From Roseibacterium elongatum DSM 19469 (GTDB taxonomy: Bacteria > Pseudomonadota > Alphaproteobacteria > Rhodobacterales > Rhodobacteraceae), in contig NZ_CP004372.1 of assembly GCF_000590925.1 (NCBI RefSeq), positions 10,001 to 74,000 on the forward strand: 64,000 nucleotides of DNA, written 5' to 3'. Below are positions 55,490 through 64,000 of the stretch, piece by piece. The notes below the pieces were generated by a model. It saw only the letters and a list, made by a program, of their open reading frames with translations. It was not told where the DNA came from and searched no databases. How positions within the stretch are numbered: the stretch's first letter is position 1; every line of letters begins with the position of its first letter. A program made the position numbers and the translations under genes.

Positions 55490-58153
55490 ATGCCCGTCGT
55501 CGTTGTCGAATCCCCGGCCAAGGCCAAGACAATCAACAAATATCTCGGCGACGACTACACGGTTCTGGCCTCCTACGGGCATGTCCGCGACCTGCCGTCC
55601 AAGGATGGCTCGGTCGACCCCGACCAAGGCTTCGCGATGGAGTGGGAGGTCGCCAGCGACAGCAAGAAACACCTCAAGGCCATCGCAGACGCGCTGAAAG
55701 ACGACCCCGACCTGATCCTTGCCACCGACCCCGACCGCGAGGGCGAGGCGATCAGCTGGCACCTGCAGGAGGCCCTTCAAAAGCGCCGCGCGCTGAAAAA
55801 GGACAGCAAGGTGCGCCGCGTCACCTTCAACGCCATCACCAAGGATGCCGTCACCCGCGCCATGGCCGAGCCGCGCGATGTCGACATGGAACTGGTCGAG
55901 GCCTATCTCGCCCGCCGCGCACTGGATTACCTGGTGGGGTTCACCCTGTCGCCCGTGCTGTGGCGAAAGCTGCCCGGCGCGAAATCCGCGGGCCGGGTGC
56001 AGTCGGTCTGCCTGCGCCTCGTGGTCGAGCGCGAGATGGAGATCGAGGCGTTTCGCCCCCGCGAATACTGGTCGGTCAAGGCCATCCTCGACACGCCCCG
56101 CGGCCAAACCCTTGAGGCGCGCCTCGTCAGCCTCGGCGGCAAGAAGCTCGACCGCTATGACCTGCCCAACCAGGCCGAGGCCGGGCTGGCCGTGCAGGCC
56201 GTCGCCTCGCGTGCCCTGTCGGTCGCGGGCGTCGAAGCCAAGCCGACCTCGCGCAATCCCGCGCCGCCCTTCATGACCTCGACCCTGCAGCAAGAGGCCA
56301 GCCGCAAATACGGCTTCGGCGCGAAACAGACCATGGCCGCCGCACAGCGCCTCTACGAGGCGGGGCACATCACATACATGCGGACCGACGGCATCGACAT
56401 GGCGCCCGAGGCCGTGCAGGCCGCGCGCGCCGCAATCACCGATCGCTTCGGCGCCGACTACACCCCTGGAAAGCCGCGCATCTACAAGAACAAGGCCAAG
56501 AACGCGCAGGAAGCCCACGAATGCATCCGCCCGACCGATATGTCGAAATCGGCCGAGGATATCCGCCTGTCCGAGGAAGATCAGCGCAAGCTCTATGACC
56601 TGATCTGGAAGCGCACCATCGCCAGCCAGATGGAAGCCGCCCGGATGGAGCGCACAACCGTGACCATCGCCAGCGACGACGCCCAGGTCGAGTTGCGCGC
56701 CACGGGTCAGGTCGTGCTCTTCGACGGGTTCCTCAAGGTCTACGAGGAAGGCCGCGACGATGCCGCCGAGGACGAGGACGGCAAGCGCCTGCCGCAGATC
56801 GCCGAGGGCGAGACGCTGAAACCCGCCAAGGGCGCGCTGGCCACCGATTTCGCCAAGGCCGCCGGCGAGGGCGACGCGGTGATCGAGGATGACAGCGCGC
56901 AGGGTGCCATGAAACGCGCCGACGCGGCGCTTCTGTCGCAGGACGGGGCCGTTATGGGCCAGCAGCATTTCACCCAGCCGCCCCCCCGCTACACCGAGGC
57001 CAGCCTCGTCAAGCGCATGGAGGAGCTGGGTATCGGGCGTCCCTCGACCTATGCCTCGATCCTCGACACGATTCAGGCGCGCGGCTACGTGACCAAGGAC
57101 AAGGGCCGCCTTATCCCCGAGGACAAGGGTCGCCTGGTGATCGCCTTCCTCGTCAACTATTTCCGCCGCTACCTGGAATACGACTATACCGCCAAGCTCG
57201 AAACCGAGCTCGACGAGGTCAGCGCGGGCGAACAGCATTACCAGGACGTGCTGGACCGCTTCTGGCGCGATTTCTCGGCCGCCGTGGCCGAAACCTCGGA
57301 ACTGCGCATCACCGACGTTCTGGAAAAGATCAACGAGGTGCTGGAGCCGCACCTGTTCCCGCCGAAACCCGACGGGTCCGACCCACGCCTTTGCCCCAAA
57401 TGCGGGGCGGGCCGGCTGTCGATGCGCACTGCGCGCTCGGGCGGGGCGTTCATCGGCTGCTCGAACTACCCCGAATGCCGCTACACCCGCCCCTTCGGCC
57501 CGCCCAGCGACGAGGCCGAGGACGGCACCGCCGATCTGGATGACAAGATGCTGGGCGTCGATCCCGACAGCTCGGAACCTGTCTATCTGCGCAATGGGCG
57601 GTTCGGCTGGTATGTCCAGCTGGGCGAGGTGACGGAGGAAAAAAAGAAACCGCCGCGCGCCTCGTTGCCCAAGATGTGGGCGCCCGAGGTGATGGATATC
57701 GAAAAAGCCCTGCGCCTGCTGCACCTGCCCCGGATCGTGGGCCAGCACCCCGATGACGGCGAGCCGATCGAAGCGAATTTCGGCCGCTACGGCCCTTACG
57801 TGAAGCACGGGCGCATCTACGCCAACCTTCCCGACGAGGAGGAGGTATTCACCGTCGGCATGAACCGCGCCGTGGAACTGATCGCCGAGAAAGCCGCCAA
57901 GCGCGGCGGGCGCGGGGCCACCGCCGCCCCCCTGAAAGAGTTGGGCGACCACCCGACCGAGGGCGGGCCGGTCAACGTGATGAACGGGCGCTACGGGCCT
58001 TACGTGAAATGGGAAAAGGTCAATGCGACCCTGCCCAAGGATCTCGACCCGCAGGACATCACGATGGAACGCGCCGTCGAACTGATCGCCGAGAAACAGG
58101 CCAAGGGCGGCAAGAAGAAAAAGACCACGACCCGCGCCAGGAAAAAGGCCTGA
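55490..58153 (+). CDS. topA: DNA topoisomerase I
   Basis: TopA relaxes negative supercoils. The 887-residue protein starts MPVVVVESPAKAKTINKYLG (Toprim domain, with DPDREGEAISWHL). The catalytic tyrosine is Tyr296 in ITYMRTDGIDM. A single zinc-finger domain (CPKCGAGRLSMRTARSGG and CSNYPEC) is followed by three glycine/tyrosine-rich C-terminal repeats of the FGRYGPYVKHG type and a lysine-rich tail. The upstream in-frame extension overlaps dprA and was rejected. Confidence 0.96.
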   Translation: MPVVVVESPAKAKTINKYLGDDYTVLASYGHVRDLPSKDGSVDPDQGFAMEWEVASDSKKHLKAIADALKDDPDLILATDPDREGEAISWHLQEALQKRRALKKDSKVRRVTFNAITKDAVTRAMAEPRDVDMELVEAYLARRALDYLVGFTLSPVLWRKLPGAKSAGRVQSVCLRLVVEREMEIEAFRPREYWSVKAILDTPRGQTLEARLVSLGGKKLDRYDLPNQAEAGLAVQAVASRALSVAGVEAKPTSRNPAPPFMTSTLQQEASRKYGFGAKQTMAAAQRLYEAGHITYMRTDGIDMAPEAVQAARAAITDRFGADYTPGKPRIYKNKAKNAQEAHECIRPTDMSKSAEDIRLSEEDQRKLYDLIWKRTIASQMEAARMERTTVTIASDDAQVELRATGQVVLFDGFLKVYEEGRDDAAEDEDGKRLPQIAEGETLKPAKGALATDFAKAAGEGDAVIEDDSAQGAMKRADAALLSQDGAVMGQQHFTQPPPRYTEASLVKRMEELGIGRPSTYASILDTIQARGYVTKDKGRLIPEDKGRLVIAFLVNYFRRYLEYDYTAKLETELDEVSAGEQHYQDVLDRFWRDFSAAVAETSELRITDVLEKINEVLEPHLFPPKPDGSDPRLCPKCGAGRLSMRTARSGGAFIGCSNYPECRYTRPFGPPSDEAEDGTADLDDKMLGVDPDSSEPVYLRNGRFGWYVQLGEVTEEKKKPPRASLPKMWAPEVMDIEKALRLLHLPRIVGQHPDDGEPIEANFGRYGPYVKHGRIYANLPDEEEVFTVGMNRAVELIAEKAAKRGGRGATAAPLKELGDHPTEGGPVNVMNGRYGPYVKWEKVNATLPKDLDPQDITMERAVELIAEKQAKGGKKKKTTTRARKKA

Positions 58154-58163
58154 GCACCGCGCG

Positions 58164-59969
58164 CTAGAGGCGGTTGAACATCGCGGTCCAGCTTTGCAGC
58201 ACAGGGGCCAGCCATGGCACCGGCTGGCCCGGTGCCTGGGGTTCGCCCTGCGCGATCAGCCCGTCGGCCAGTCGTTCCAGCCGCGCGGCGAATCCCGGGT
58301 CCAGCGCGACCAGCAGGTTTTCGGTGTCATGGTAATAGGTGCGGCGATTGAAATTGACGCTGCCGGTGACTGACAGCCGGTGGTCGATCACCAGCATCTT
58401 CACATGCATCAGCTGTGCCGACCCCTGATAGGCATAGAATTCGAACCGGCCGGCGTGCCGGGCCACCGAGGCCCCTGTCAGCGCGGTCACGAACCGCTCG
58501 CTGATCTCGGGCGAGGTCAGCATCACGACGACGCGCACCCGCACGCCGCGCGCCGCGGCACGGACCAGCGCAGCCTCGATCGACGGCGGCGGATAGAAGA
58601 ACTCCGAGAAAATCAGGATGTCGTCGCGCGCGGCGTCGATCATGTTGACATAGGCCCGCTCGAGCGCACCGCCATCGGCCCAGGGGCGCGAAATGAAATG
58701 GCGCATCATCGGCTCGCCCACGTGTGGCGGGCGCGGTGGGGCCACCGTGGCAGGCGCCATTTCCGCCAGCGTTCGGGCGTCGCGGTGCCAGAACGCGAGG
58801 GTCTGTGCCGCAATGCTCTGCACCATCGCGGGGTCGCGCAATTCCACGTCGAGATCCTCGAAAATGACGAAGAAATGTTCCCGAAACCAGTTGAGATCCG
58901 TGTAATCCTGCAGGTCGGGCCAGGCCGACAGATCAAAGGGTTCATTGTAGAAATAGCCATCGTGCAGATTGCGCCCACCGATGATGGCCCGCGACGCCGC
59001 CGGATCCGCCCCGAGCGTCAGGAACACCTTCGCATGATGTACCCGGTGGAGCGTTTCGGTCGTGTCGCCCAGCCGCGGGGCCGGCCATGTGAAATACTGC
59101 ACCTGCACGCGCGGAAACCGCGCCGCCAAGCGGTCCAGAAACGCGCGGTCGAGCCCGCGCGACAGCGCCTCGTTCACGGCAATGCGGATCTCGGCCCCCT
59201 GCCGCGCATGATGCTCCAGCGCCCGCCCGATCAGGCTGCCTTGCACATCGGCCCGCAGGAACAGCGACGAAATCGCGATCAGGTCGAGATCGGGCGCGCG
59301 AGAGAAATCCAGCGCCATGTCGGGATTGCCCTGCAACAGGGCCGCCCGCGGCACCGTGTATCCCAGCAAGGCCGCCAGTCGCGCCTGCAACGCCTCGATC
59401 CCGTCCAGCAACAGCCGCGTTTCGCCCGCGGGCAAGACGCAACTGCCGACCATGCCATGATCGGCCTGCAGCAGCGCGGCCAGCGGGTCGCCCGCGGCGA
59501 CCGGACCTGCCGGGCAGTCATCGGCCCGCAGGGCCAGACGCGAAAGCTGCGGGGCGACCTCGGTTTCCGGGCTCAGATGAATGGGCGCGGCATGGCCCAC
59601 CTGCACGGTGCACGCGCCCGTTTCGGGGCGCCAATGCAGGGCCGCGGGCGCATCCGCCGTGACCAGCGCCGCGCGGGCCCGGTTGGCCGACAGCGGCACC
59701 TGCCGGTCGCCGGCGATGAACATGCCCCGCCCCTCGCATTGCAGGCGCACAAGGCGTGGCCCGGACCATTGCGGCACGAAGTCCAGCCGCACCTCGCGCG
59801 CGCCGGGATCGGGCAGGGCAAAGCGCGCATCGGCCAAAGCCGGCCCGTCGGTCGTCAGCGGCAGCGCGGCTTCGGCCAGACGTCCGACAGACGGTGCGGT
59901 CCCCGACATGCCGCAGCCGGCCAACACAAAGACGATGCTCCCCCAAAAGGCGGCTCGAATCCCCCGCAC
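58164..59969 (-). CDS. Phospholipase D-like lipoprotein (cardiolipin synthase family)
   Basis: This 601-residue protein has a lipoprotein signal with lipobox LAGC (VFVLAGCGMSG), so it should be membrane-anchored after export. Two phospholipase D motifs follow: HHAKVFL with the GGRN segment (about 330-355), and MHVKMLVIDHRLSVTGSVN (about 535). Between and before them the sequence is unlike standard cardiolipin synthase, with a 200-residue N-terminal region of unknown role. Translation begins at GTG 59969 with GGAG upstream. It is convergent with topA, ten bases apart. Confidence 0.8.
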   Translation of the reverse strand: MRGIRAAFWGSIVFVLAGCGMSGTAPSVGRLAEAALPLTTDGPALADARFALPDPGAREVRLDFVPQWSGPRLVRLQCEGRGMFIAGDRQVPLSANRARAALVTADAPAALHWRPETGACTVQVGHAAPIHLSPETEVAPQLSRLALRADDCPAGPVAAGDPLAALLQADHGMVGSCVLPAGETRLLLDGIEALQARLAALLGYTVPRAALLQGNPDMALDFSRAPDLDLIAISSLFLRADVQGSLIGRALEHHARQGAEIRIAVNEALSRGLDRAFLDRLAARFPRVQVQYFTWPAPRLGDTTETLHRVHHAKVFLTLGADPAASRAIIGGRNLHDGYFYNEPFDLSAWPDLQDYTDLNWFREHFFVIFEDLDVELRDPAMVQSIAAQTLAFWHRDARTLAEMAPATVAPPRPPHVGEPMMRHFISRPWADGGALERAYVNMIDAARDDILIFSEFFYPPPSIEAALVRAAARGVRVRVVVMLTSPEISERFVTALTGASVARHAGRFEFYAYQGSAQLMHVKMLVIDHRLSVTGSVNFNRRTYYHDTENLLVALDPGFAARLERLADGLIAQGEPQAPGQPVPWLAPVLQSWTAMFNRL

Positions 59970-60115
59970 GGCCCACTCCGACGATGACGTTTTCCGGTGG
60001 GGGCAGACTAGCGGCCCCCATCGCCCCTGAGCAAGCCACCGGGCCCTGCGGCCCTTGACCTCATGGGGGCCTGCTCCGACATGAGCCTGAACACCGCGCC
60101 TCAGGACAGCACACC

Positions 60116-60718
60116 ATGCCCAACGATCACGACACGTCCCCCCTTCGCCCGCGCCCCGAGGCCCTGGCGTTCCTGCGCACGCGCCGGTCGCGACCGCCGC
60201 GGATGCTGGGAACCGAAACGCCCGATCGCGACAAGCTGCGCGCCATGCTGAGCGCGGCGTCCCGCGTGCCCGACCATGGCAAGCTCGAGCCATGGCGCTT
60301 TGTCGTTCTGGGGCCCAAGGCCTGCACCCGGCTTGCTGCGCTGACCGAAAGCCTCGGCGCCGCGCGCGGCCTTGGTCCGGAAAAACTGGCCAAGGACATC
60401 AGCGGGTTCAACGAGGCCCGCCTGATCGTGGCGGTCGTCTACAGCCCCAGACCGACCGACCGCATTCCCCGCGACGAACAGTTGATGTCCGCCGCCGCCG
60501 TCTGCCTGTCGCTGGTCAACGCAGCCCTCGCCTCGGGTTGGGGGGCGTGCTGGCTGACCGGCTGGCGCGCGACGGACCCGGCCTTCCTGACGCAGGGATT
60601 GGGCCTTTTCCCCGGTGAAATCGTGGCCGGTTTCATCCATATCGGGAATGAGTTGCGCGTGCCGCCCGACCGGCCGCGCCCTGATCTCGACGCAGTGACC
60701 AGTTGGATGGACGAATGA
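60116..60718 (+). CDS. Nitroreductase family protein, YdjA-like
   Basis: This 200-residue flavoprotein has the nitroreductase patterns SRVPDHGKLEPWRFVVLG and GWGACWLTGW near the C-terminus. It resembles E. coli YdjA, an FMN-dependent reductase with a minimal fold. The physiological substrate is unknown. Its stop overlaps the start of the EI24-type gene as ATGA, so the two are cotranslated. Confidence 0.85.
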   Translation: MPNDHDTSPLRPRPEALAFLRTRRSRPPRMLGTETPDRDKLRAMLSAASRVPDHGKLEPWRFVVLGPKACTRLAALTESLGAARGLGPEKLAKDISGFNEARLIVAVVYSPRPTDRIPRDEQLMSAAAVCLSLVNAALASGWGACWLTGWRATDPAFLTQGLGLFPGEIVAGFIHIGNELRVPPDRPRPDLDAVTSWMDE

Positions 60719-61425
60719 TTTTCGACAGTTTTCTCAAGGCGCTCGGCCAGTTGACCGATCGCCGTTTCCTCGGCGTTCTGATGGCCGGGATCGGCCTGAC
60801 CTTGGCCTTGCTGGCGGGGTTTTACGCGGGCTTCGTCCTGTTGATCGGCTGGCTGCTGCCCGACAGTTTCAGCCTGCCCTGGATCGGCGAGATCACCTGG
60901 GTGGACAATGCCCTGACCTGGGCCGGCGTGCCCTTGATGCTGGTGCTGTCGATATTCCTGATGGTGCCCGTCGCTTCGGCCTTCATGGGCATTTTCCTGG
61001 AAACCATCGCCGATGCGGTCGAGAAACGACACTACCCGTCCCTGCCCAAGGCCAGGTCGGTCGGTATTCTCGAGGGACTGCTCGACGCCCTGAAATTCCT
61101 CGGGGTGCTGATCGCCGTCAACCTCGTGGCGCTGGTGGTCTACCTGCTGGTGGCCCCGCTGGCGCCGTTCGTGTTCTGGGTGGTCAACGGCATTCTTCTG
61201 GGCCGGGAATACGCGCAGCTTGTGGCGCTACGCCGTCTGGATGCCGCCGGCGCGGCCGCCTTTCGCCGCCGCCACCGGCCCACGATCTTCGCCGCCGGGG
61301 TGTTGATGACGGTGCCGCTGACGATCCCGGTCGTGAACATCCTCGTCCCGATCCTGGGCGCGGCGACCTTCACGCATCTTTTTCATCGGCTCAATTCGGG
61401 GTCGATCCCAGCCCGAAGCGCGTGA
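60715..61425 (+). CDS. EI24/CysZ-like membrane protein
   Basis: This 236-residue protein has four to six membrane helices and belongs to the EI24 domain family, which includes CysZ sulfate transporters. The NGILLGREYAQLVALRRLD segment is typical. Whether it carries sulfate is not known. The ATG at 60715 is fixed by the ATGA overlap with the nitroreductase. Its last 35 bases overlap the 3' end of the convergent DUF1467 gene. Confidence 0.8.
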   Translation: MIFDSFLKALGQLTDRRFLGVLMAGIGLTLALLAGFYAGFVLLIGWLLPDSFSLPWIGEITWVDNALTWAGVPLMLVLSIFLMVPVASAFMGIFLETIADAVEKRHYPSLPKARSVGILEGLLDALKFLGVLIAVNLVALVVYLLVAPLAPFVFWVVNGILLGREYAQLVALRRLDAAGAAAFRRRHRPTIFAAGVLMTVPLTIPVVNILVPILGAATFTHLFHRLNSGSIPARSA

Positions 61426-61678
61426 ACATGTCGAAATCGGCGATCGTGACCGCCCCCGACAGGATGATGCCCGCCACAACGGCCCAGACGCAGAAGGCGG
61501 CAATGCTGGTGATCAGGAACCGCCGCCCCAGTTGCGGATCGGCGGGGGCGGACCCATGCGTGCCCCGCACCCGCTCGCCGGCCTCGTCCTGACTGGTGAT
61601 GCCCGTCTGCAAAACGATCAACAACGTCAGGAACCAGATGATCGCATAGAGCACGATCCCCGTGACGACATTCATCAC
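61391..61678 (-). CDS. DUF1467 family membrane protein
   Basis: This 95-residue protein of DUF1467 has two membrane helices (about 6-26 and 53-76) with a short charged loop between them. Function is unknown. It follows mce in an ATGA overlap, a pairing common in alphaproteobacteria. Its 3' end overlaps the convergent EI24-type gene. A second ATG directly after the first is an alternative start. Confidence 0.83.
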   Translation of the reverse strand: MMNVVTGIVLYAIIWFLTLLIVLQTGITSQDEAGERVRGTHGSAPADPQLGRRFLITSIAAFCVWAVVAGIILSGAVTIADFDMFTRFGLGSTPN

Positions 61679-62079
61679 ACCTGCTCCAGCTCGACCAGCG
61701 TGCCGTTGAAATCCTTGGGATGCAGGAACAGGACGGGCTTGCCATGCGCGCCGATCTTCGGCTCGCCGCTGCCAAGGACGCGGGCGCCGTTTTCCTTGAG
61801 CTTGTCGCGCGCGGCCAGGATGTCATCGACCTCGTAGCAGACGTGGTGAATGCCGCCCGAGGGGTTCTTGTCGAGAAAGCCCTTGATGGGCGAGTCCTCA
61901 CCCAGCGGATACAGCAGCTCGATCTTCGTGTTCGGCAATTCGATGAACACGACGGTGACACCGTGATCGGGTTCGTCCTGCGGGGCGCCGACCGTGGCCC
62001 CCAGCGTGTCGCGATACTGCGCGCTTGCGGCCTCGAGGTCGGGCACGGCGATGGCGACATGGTTCAGGCGTCCGATCAT
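61675..62079 (-). CDS. mce: Methylmalonyl-CoA epimerase
   Basis: Mce interconverts (S)- and (R)-methylmalonyl-CoA in the propionate pathway. The 134-residue VOC-fold protein starts MIGRLNHVAIAVPDLEAA and has the metal ligands His7, His78 in GGIHHVCYEV and the C-terminal Glu in GTLVELEQV. GGGAG precedes the ATG at 62079; a longer frame upstream is unlikely. The mutase genes are not in this window. Confidence 0.93.
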   Translation of the reverse strand: MIGRLNHVAIAVPDLEAASAQYRDTLGATVGAPQDEPDHGVTVVFIELPNTKIELLYPLGEDSPIKGFLDKNPSGGIHHVCYEVDDILAARDKLKENGARVLGSGEPKIGAHGKPVLFLHPKDFNGTLVELEQV

Positions 62080-62264
62080 TGGGTCACTCCCTTTTTTCTG
62101 GCGGCTGGCGCAGATATGGCCCCCCATACCCCGCTTTGCCAAGGGGCGAAGGGACGCGGGCGGTGACGCTCCCCCTCGCGTGTGGCCTTAACGGCTTTTC
62201 AACCCGACCGTTGTGAACTGACACCTGCTTCACGTGATTCGCAGCTCAGTTTCGGGGGACACCC

Positions 62265-62981
62265 ATGGACGACGCGTTAACCGACCTGACCTATCACCCG
62301 CGCCCATCCGCCGACCGGCCCCTTTTGGGCCTGACGGTTCTGGCGGTCGAAGATAGCGTGTTTTCGTCAGAGGCGTTGCGCCTGATGTGCCAGCGCTCGG
62401 GCGCGCGGCTCAGGCGCGCGGATTGCATCGCATCGGCCAAACGGCACCTCAACGTCTATCGCCCCACGGTGGCCATCGTCGATCTGGGCCTGCCCGACGG
62501 GTCGGGGCTCGACCTGATCGGCCTGATGGCCACGATAACACCGCGCGTGCCCATCATCATCGGCACGTCGGGCTCGGAACGGGAGGCGGCCGCGCAACAG
62601 GCCCGCGCCGCCGGGGCGGACGGGTTCCTGCCCAAACCGCTCGACTCCCTCGCCGCCTTTCAGGCCGAATTGCTGCGGCATCTGCCGCCCGAGTTTCACC
62701 CCAGCGTCCCGCGCGAGGTCGAAACCAATGCCGTCCAACCCGACGCCCTCGCCCTGCGCGAGGATCTGACCCATGCAATGCATCTGCTGGCGTTGGAACG
62801 TCCGCCGATCGGCTATCTGCGCCGCTTTCTGATCGGCCTCGCCAGGTCGGTCGATGACGACGCGCTGGAGGGGCAGGCCCTGGCCATGGGCAGCCAGGGG
62901 ATCGGCACGCACGCCAGCGATCAGGCCAAGCTGCGGGCCCTCATTTCGCAGCGCCTGCAAGCCATGCCAATGGCGATCTGA
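62265..62981 (+). CDS. Response regulator receiver protein
   Basis: This 238-residue protein has a receiver domain (about 22-140): acidic residues in VLAVEDS, phospho-acceptor Asp in VAIVDLGLPDGSG and the lysine in FLPKPLDS. The C-terminal 100 residues are helical with no DNA-binding or enzymatic motif that I recognise, so the output is unknown. It stands alone, without a kinase gene. Confidence 0.8.
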   Translation: MDDALTDLTYHPRPSADRPLLGLTVLAVEDSVFSSEALRLMCQRSGARLRRADCIASAKRHLNVYRPTVAIVDLGLPDGSGLDLIGLMATITPRVPIIIGTSGSEREAAAQQARAAGADGFLPKPLDSLAAFQAELLRHLPPEFHPSVPREVETNAVQPDALALREDLTHAMHLLALERPPIGYLRRFLIGLARSVDDDALEGQALAMGSQGIGTHASDQAKLRALISQRLQAMPMAI

Positions 62982-63082
62982 GCCACGTGCTGTCAGTTCT
63001 TCAATCGAGGACCGAGAACTTCCGCCCCCAACCCGAAAGAAACCACACGATCTCTGCGGTTCCTCCACAGCCTGTGGAAAAC

Positions 63083-64000
63083 TCACTCCTGCGGAATGAC
63101 GCGCAGCCCCAGTTCCATCAATTGCTCTGCCGTCGGCTCGGACGGGGCGTTCATCATCAGATCCTCGGCCCGTTGGTTCATCGGGAACAGGATGACCTCG
63201 CGGATATTCGCGGTGTCCGCCAAGATCATCACGATCCGGTCGATGCCGGCCGCGCAGCCCCCGTGCGGCGGGGCCCCGTATTGGAACGCGTTGACCATCC
63301 CGCCAAAGCGCTTGCGCACCTCGTCCTCGCCATACCCGGCCAGGGCGAAGGCCTTGAACATGATCTCGGGCTTGTGGTTTCGGATCGCGCCCGACACGAT
63401 CTCGTAGCCGTTGCAGGCCAGATCATATTGGTAGCCCAGGACATCCAGCGGGTCGCCCTCCAGCGCCGCGATCCCGCCTTGCGGCATGGAAAACGGGTTA
63501 TGGCTGAAATCGATCTTGCCGGTGTCCTCGTCGGCCTCGTACATCGGGAAATCGACGACCCAGGCAAAGGCGTAGCGATCCTGATCGATCAGGCCCAGCT
63601 GTTCGCCCACCTCGGTCCGCGCGCGGCCGGCGATGGCCTCGAATTCCGACGGCTTGCCCGCCAGGAAAAACGCCGCGTCGCCCGCGCCAAGGCCCAGTTG
63701 CTGGCGGATCACCTCGGTCCGTTCGGGGCCGATATTCTTGGCCAGCGGCCCCGCCCCTTCCAGCGCGCCCTCGGCCTCGCGCCAGAAGATGTAGCCCATA
63801 CCCGGCAGGCCCTGCCCCTGCGCCCAGCTATTCATCCGGTCGCAGAACTTGCGCGACCCGCCCGTCGGCGCGGGGATGGCGCGCACCTGCGTGCCGTCCT
63901 GCTCGAGGATTCTGGCGAAGATGGCAAAGCCCGAGCCCGCGAAATGCTCGCTCACGATCTGCATCTCGATCGGGTTGCGCAGGTCGGGCTTGTCGGTGCC
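63083..64000 (-). CDS. aspS: Aspartate--tRNA ligase, 3' part only
   Basis: This is the C-terminal 305 residues of AspS; the start lies beyond the end of the window. Class II motif 3 is seen in [14 protein letters not shown], and the bacterial insertion (GAD domain) region appears before WVVDFPMYE. The C-terminus [18 protein letters not shown] is typical. Whether it is the discriminating or the AspRS/Asn type cannot be decided from this part. Confidence 0.95.
   Translation of the reverse strand, partial: GTDKPDLRNPIEMQIVSEHFAGSGFAIFARILEQDGTQVRAIPAPTGGSRKFCDRMNSWAQGQGLPGMGYIFWREAEGALEGAGPLAKNIGPERTEVIRQQLGLGAGDAAFFLAGKPSEFEAIAGRARTEVGEQLGLIDQDRYAFAWVVDFPMYEADEDTGKIDFSHNPFSMPQGGIAALEGDPLDVLGYQYDLACNGYEIVSGAIRNHKPEIMFKAFALAGYGEDEVRKRFGGMVNAFQYGAPPHGGCAAGIDRIVMILADTANIREVILFPMNQRAEDLMMNAPSEPTAEQLMELGLRVIPQE

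Noticed and set aside
55313..57952. Long open frame on the minus strand opposite topA
   Set aside because: topA on the plus strand has all catalytic motifs; the opposite frame has no recognisable domain and typical antisense composition.

Overview
The window is one contiguous, GC-rich chromosomal segment of an alphaproteobacterium, most likely a member of the Rhodobacteraceae (Roseobacter group). This rests on gene neighbourhoods I recognise rather than on any search: ctaC-ctaB-ctaG-ctaE-surf1-thrC-M16 peptidase, mce-DUF1467, DUF3572 next to a PleD-like regulator, an alphaproteobacterial LexA box (GAAC-N7-GAAC), and a 33-bp intergenic repeat of a kind common in this family. No rRNA, tRNA, CRISPR array, insertion sequence or prophage was seen.

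Layout. 1-13528 (minus strand): a complete nuoA-B-CD-E-F-G-H-I-J-K-L-M set followed by the 5' part of nuoN, encoding proton-pumping complex I. It is of the Escherichia coli type: NuoC and NuoD are fused, and NuoG has 868 residues and carries the N7 cluster motif. 13529-20808: a regulatory region, an NsrR-like nitric-oxide-responsive Rrf2 regulator, cydDC (exporter needed for bd oxidase assembly) and cydA-cydB-cydX (cytochrome bd quinol oxidase), closed by a terminator. FNR-type boxes lie before nuoA, between nsrR and cydD, and before cydA. The stretch therefore reads as one low-oxygen and NO-responsive respiratory island: complex I feeds quinol to an NO-tolerant oxidase.

20809-28713: an ABC1/UbiB-like kinase, an H-NOX protein overlapping an HNOBA-GGDEF diguanylate cyclase gene, a non-pyrrolysine MttB-family methyltransferase, a HAD phosphatase, a MarR regulator, DUF3572 and a PleD-like REC-REC-GGDEF protein. 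The H-NOX protein has lost its proximal heme histidine. 28785-30967: an ECF sigma factor with a probable membrane anti-sigma partner, a CnrR/Spy-like periplasmic sensor and a secreted EF-hand protein.

31099-42653: DUF983 and NUDIX proteins, an AEC transporter (frameshifted), a DMT transporter, a fatty acid desaturase, an XRE-type regulator, a carnitine-dehydrogenase/thioesterase-like fusion with an SGNH hydrolase (frameshifted), an aldo/keto reductase, an ImuA-like protein under a LexA box, an SDR and metG. 42999-51981 (minus strand): FAD-linked oxidase, GNAT, M16 peptidase, threonine synthase and the cytochrome aa3 oxidase biogenesis operon. 52175-64000: tldD, a membrane protein, dprA (frameshifted), topA, a phospholipase-D-like lipoprotein, nitroreductase, an EI24-type membrane protein, DUF1467, methylmalonyl-CoA epimerase, a response regulator and the 3' part of aspS.

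Three genes (AEC, SGNH, dprA) are each broken by a one-base indel at a G or C run, which looks more like base-calling error than biological decay. Start sites were chosen from ribosome binding sites, ATGA overlaps and family lengths. Family assignments come from motif recognition only.
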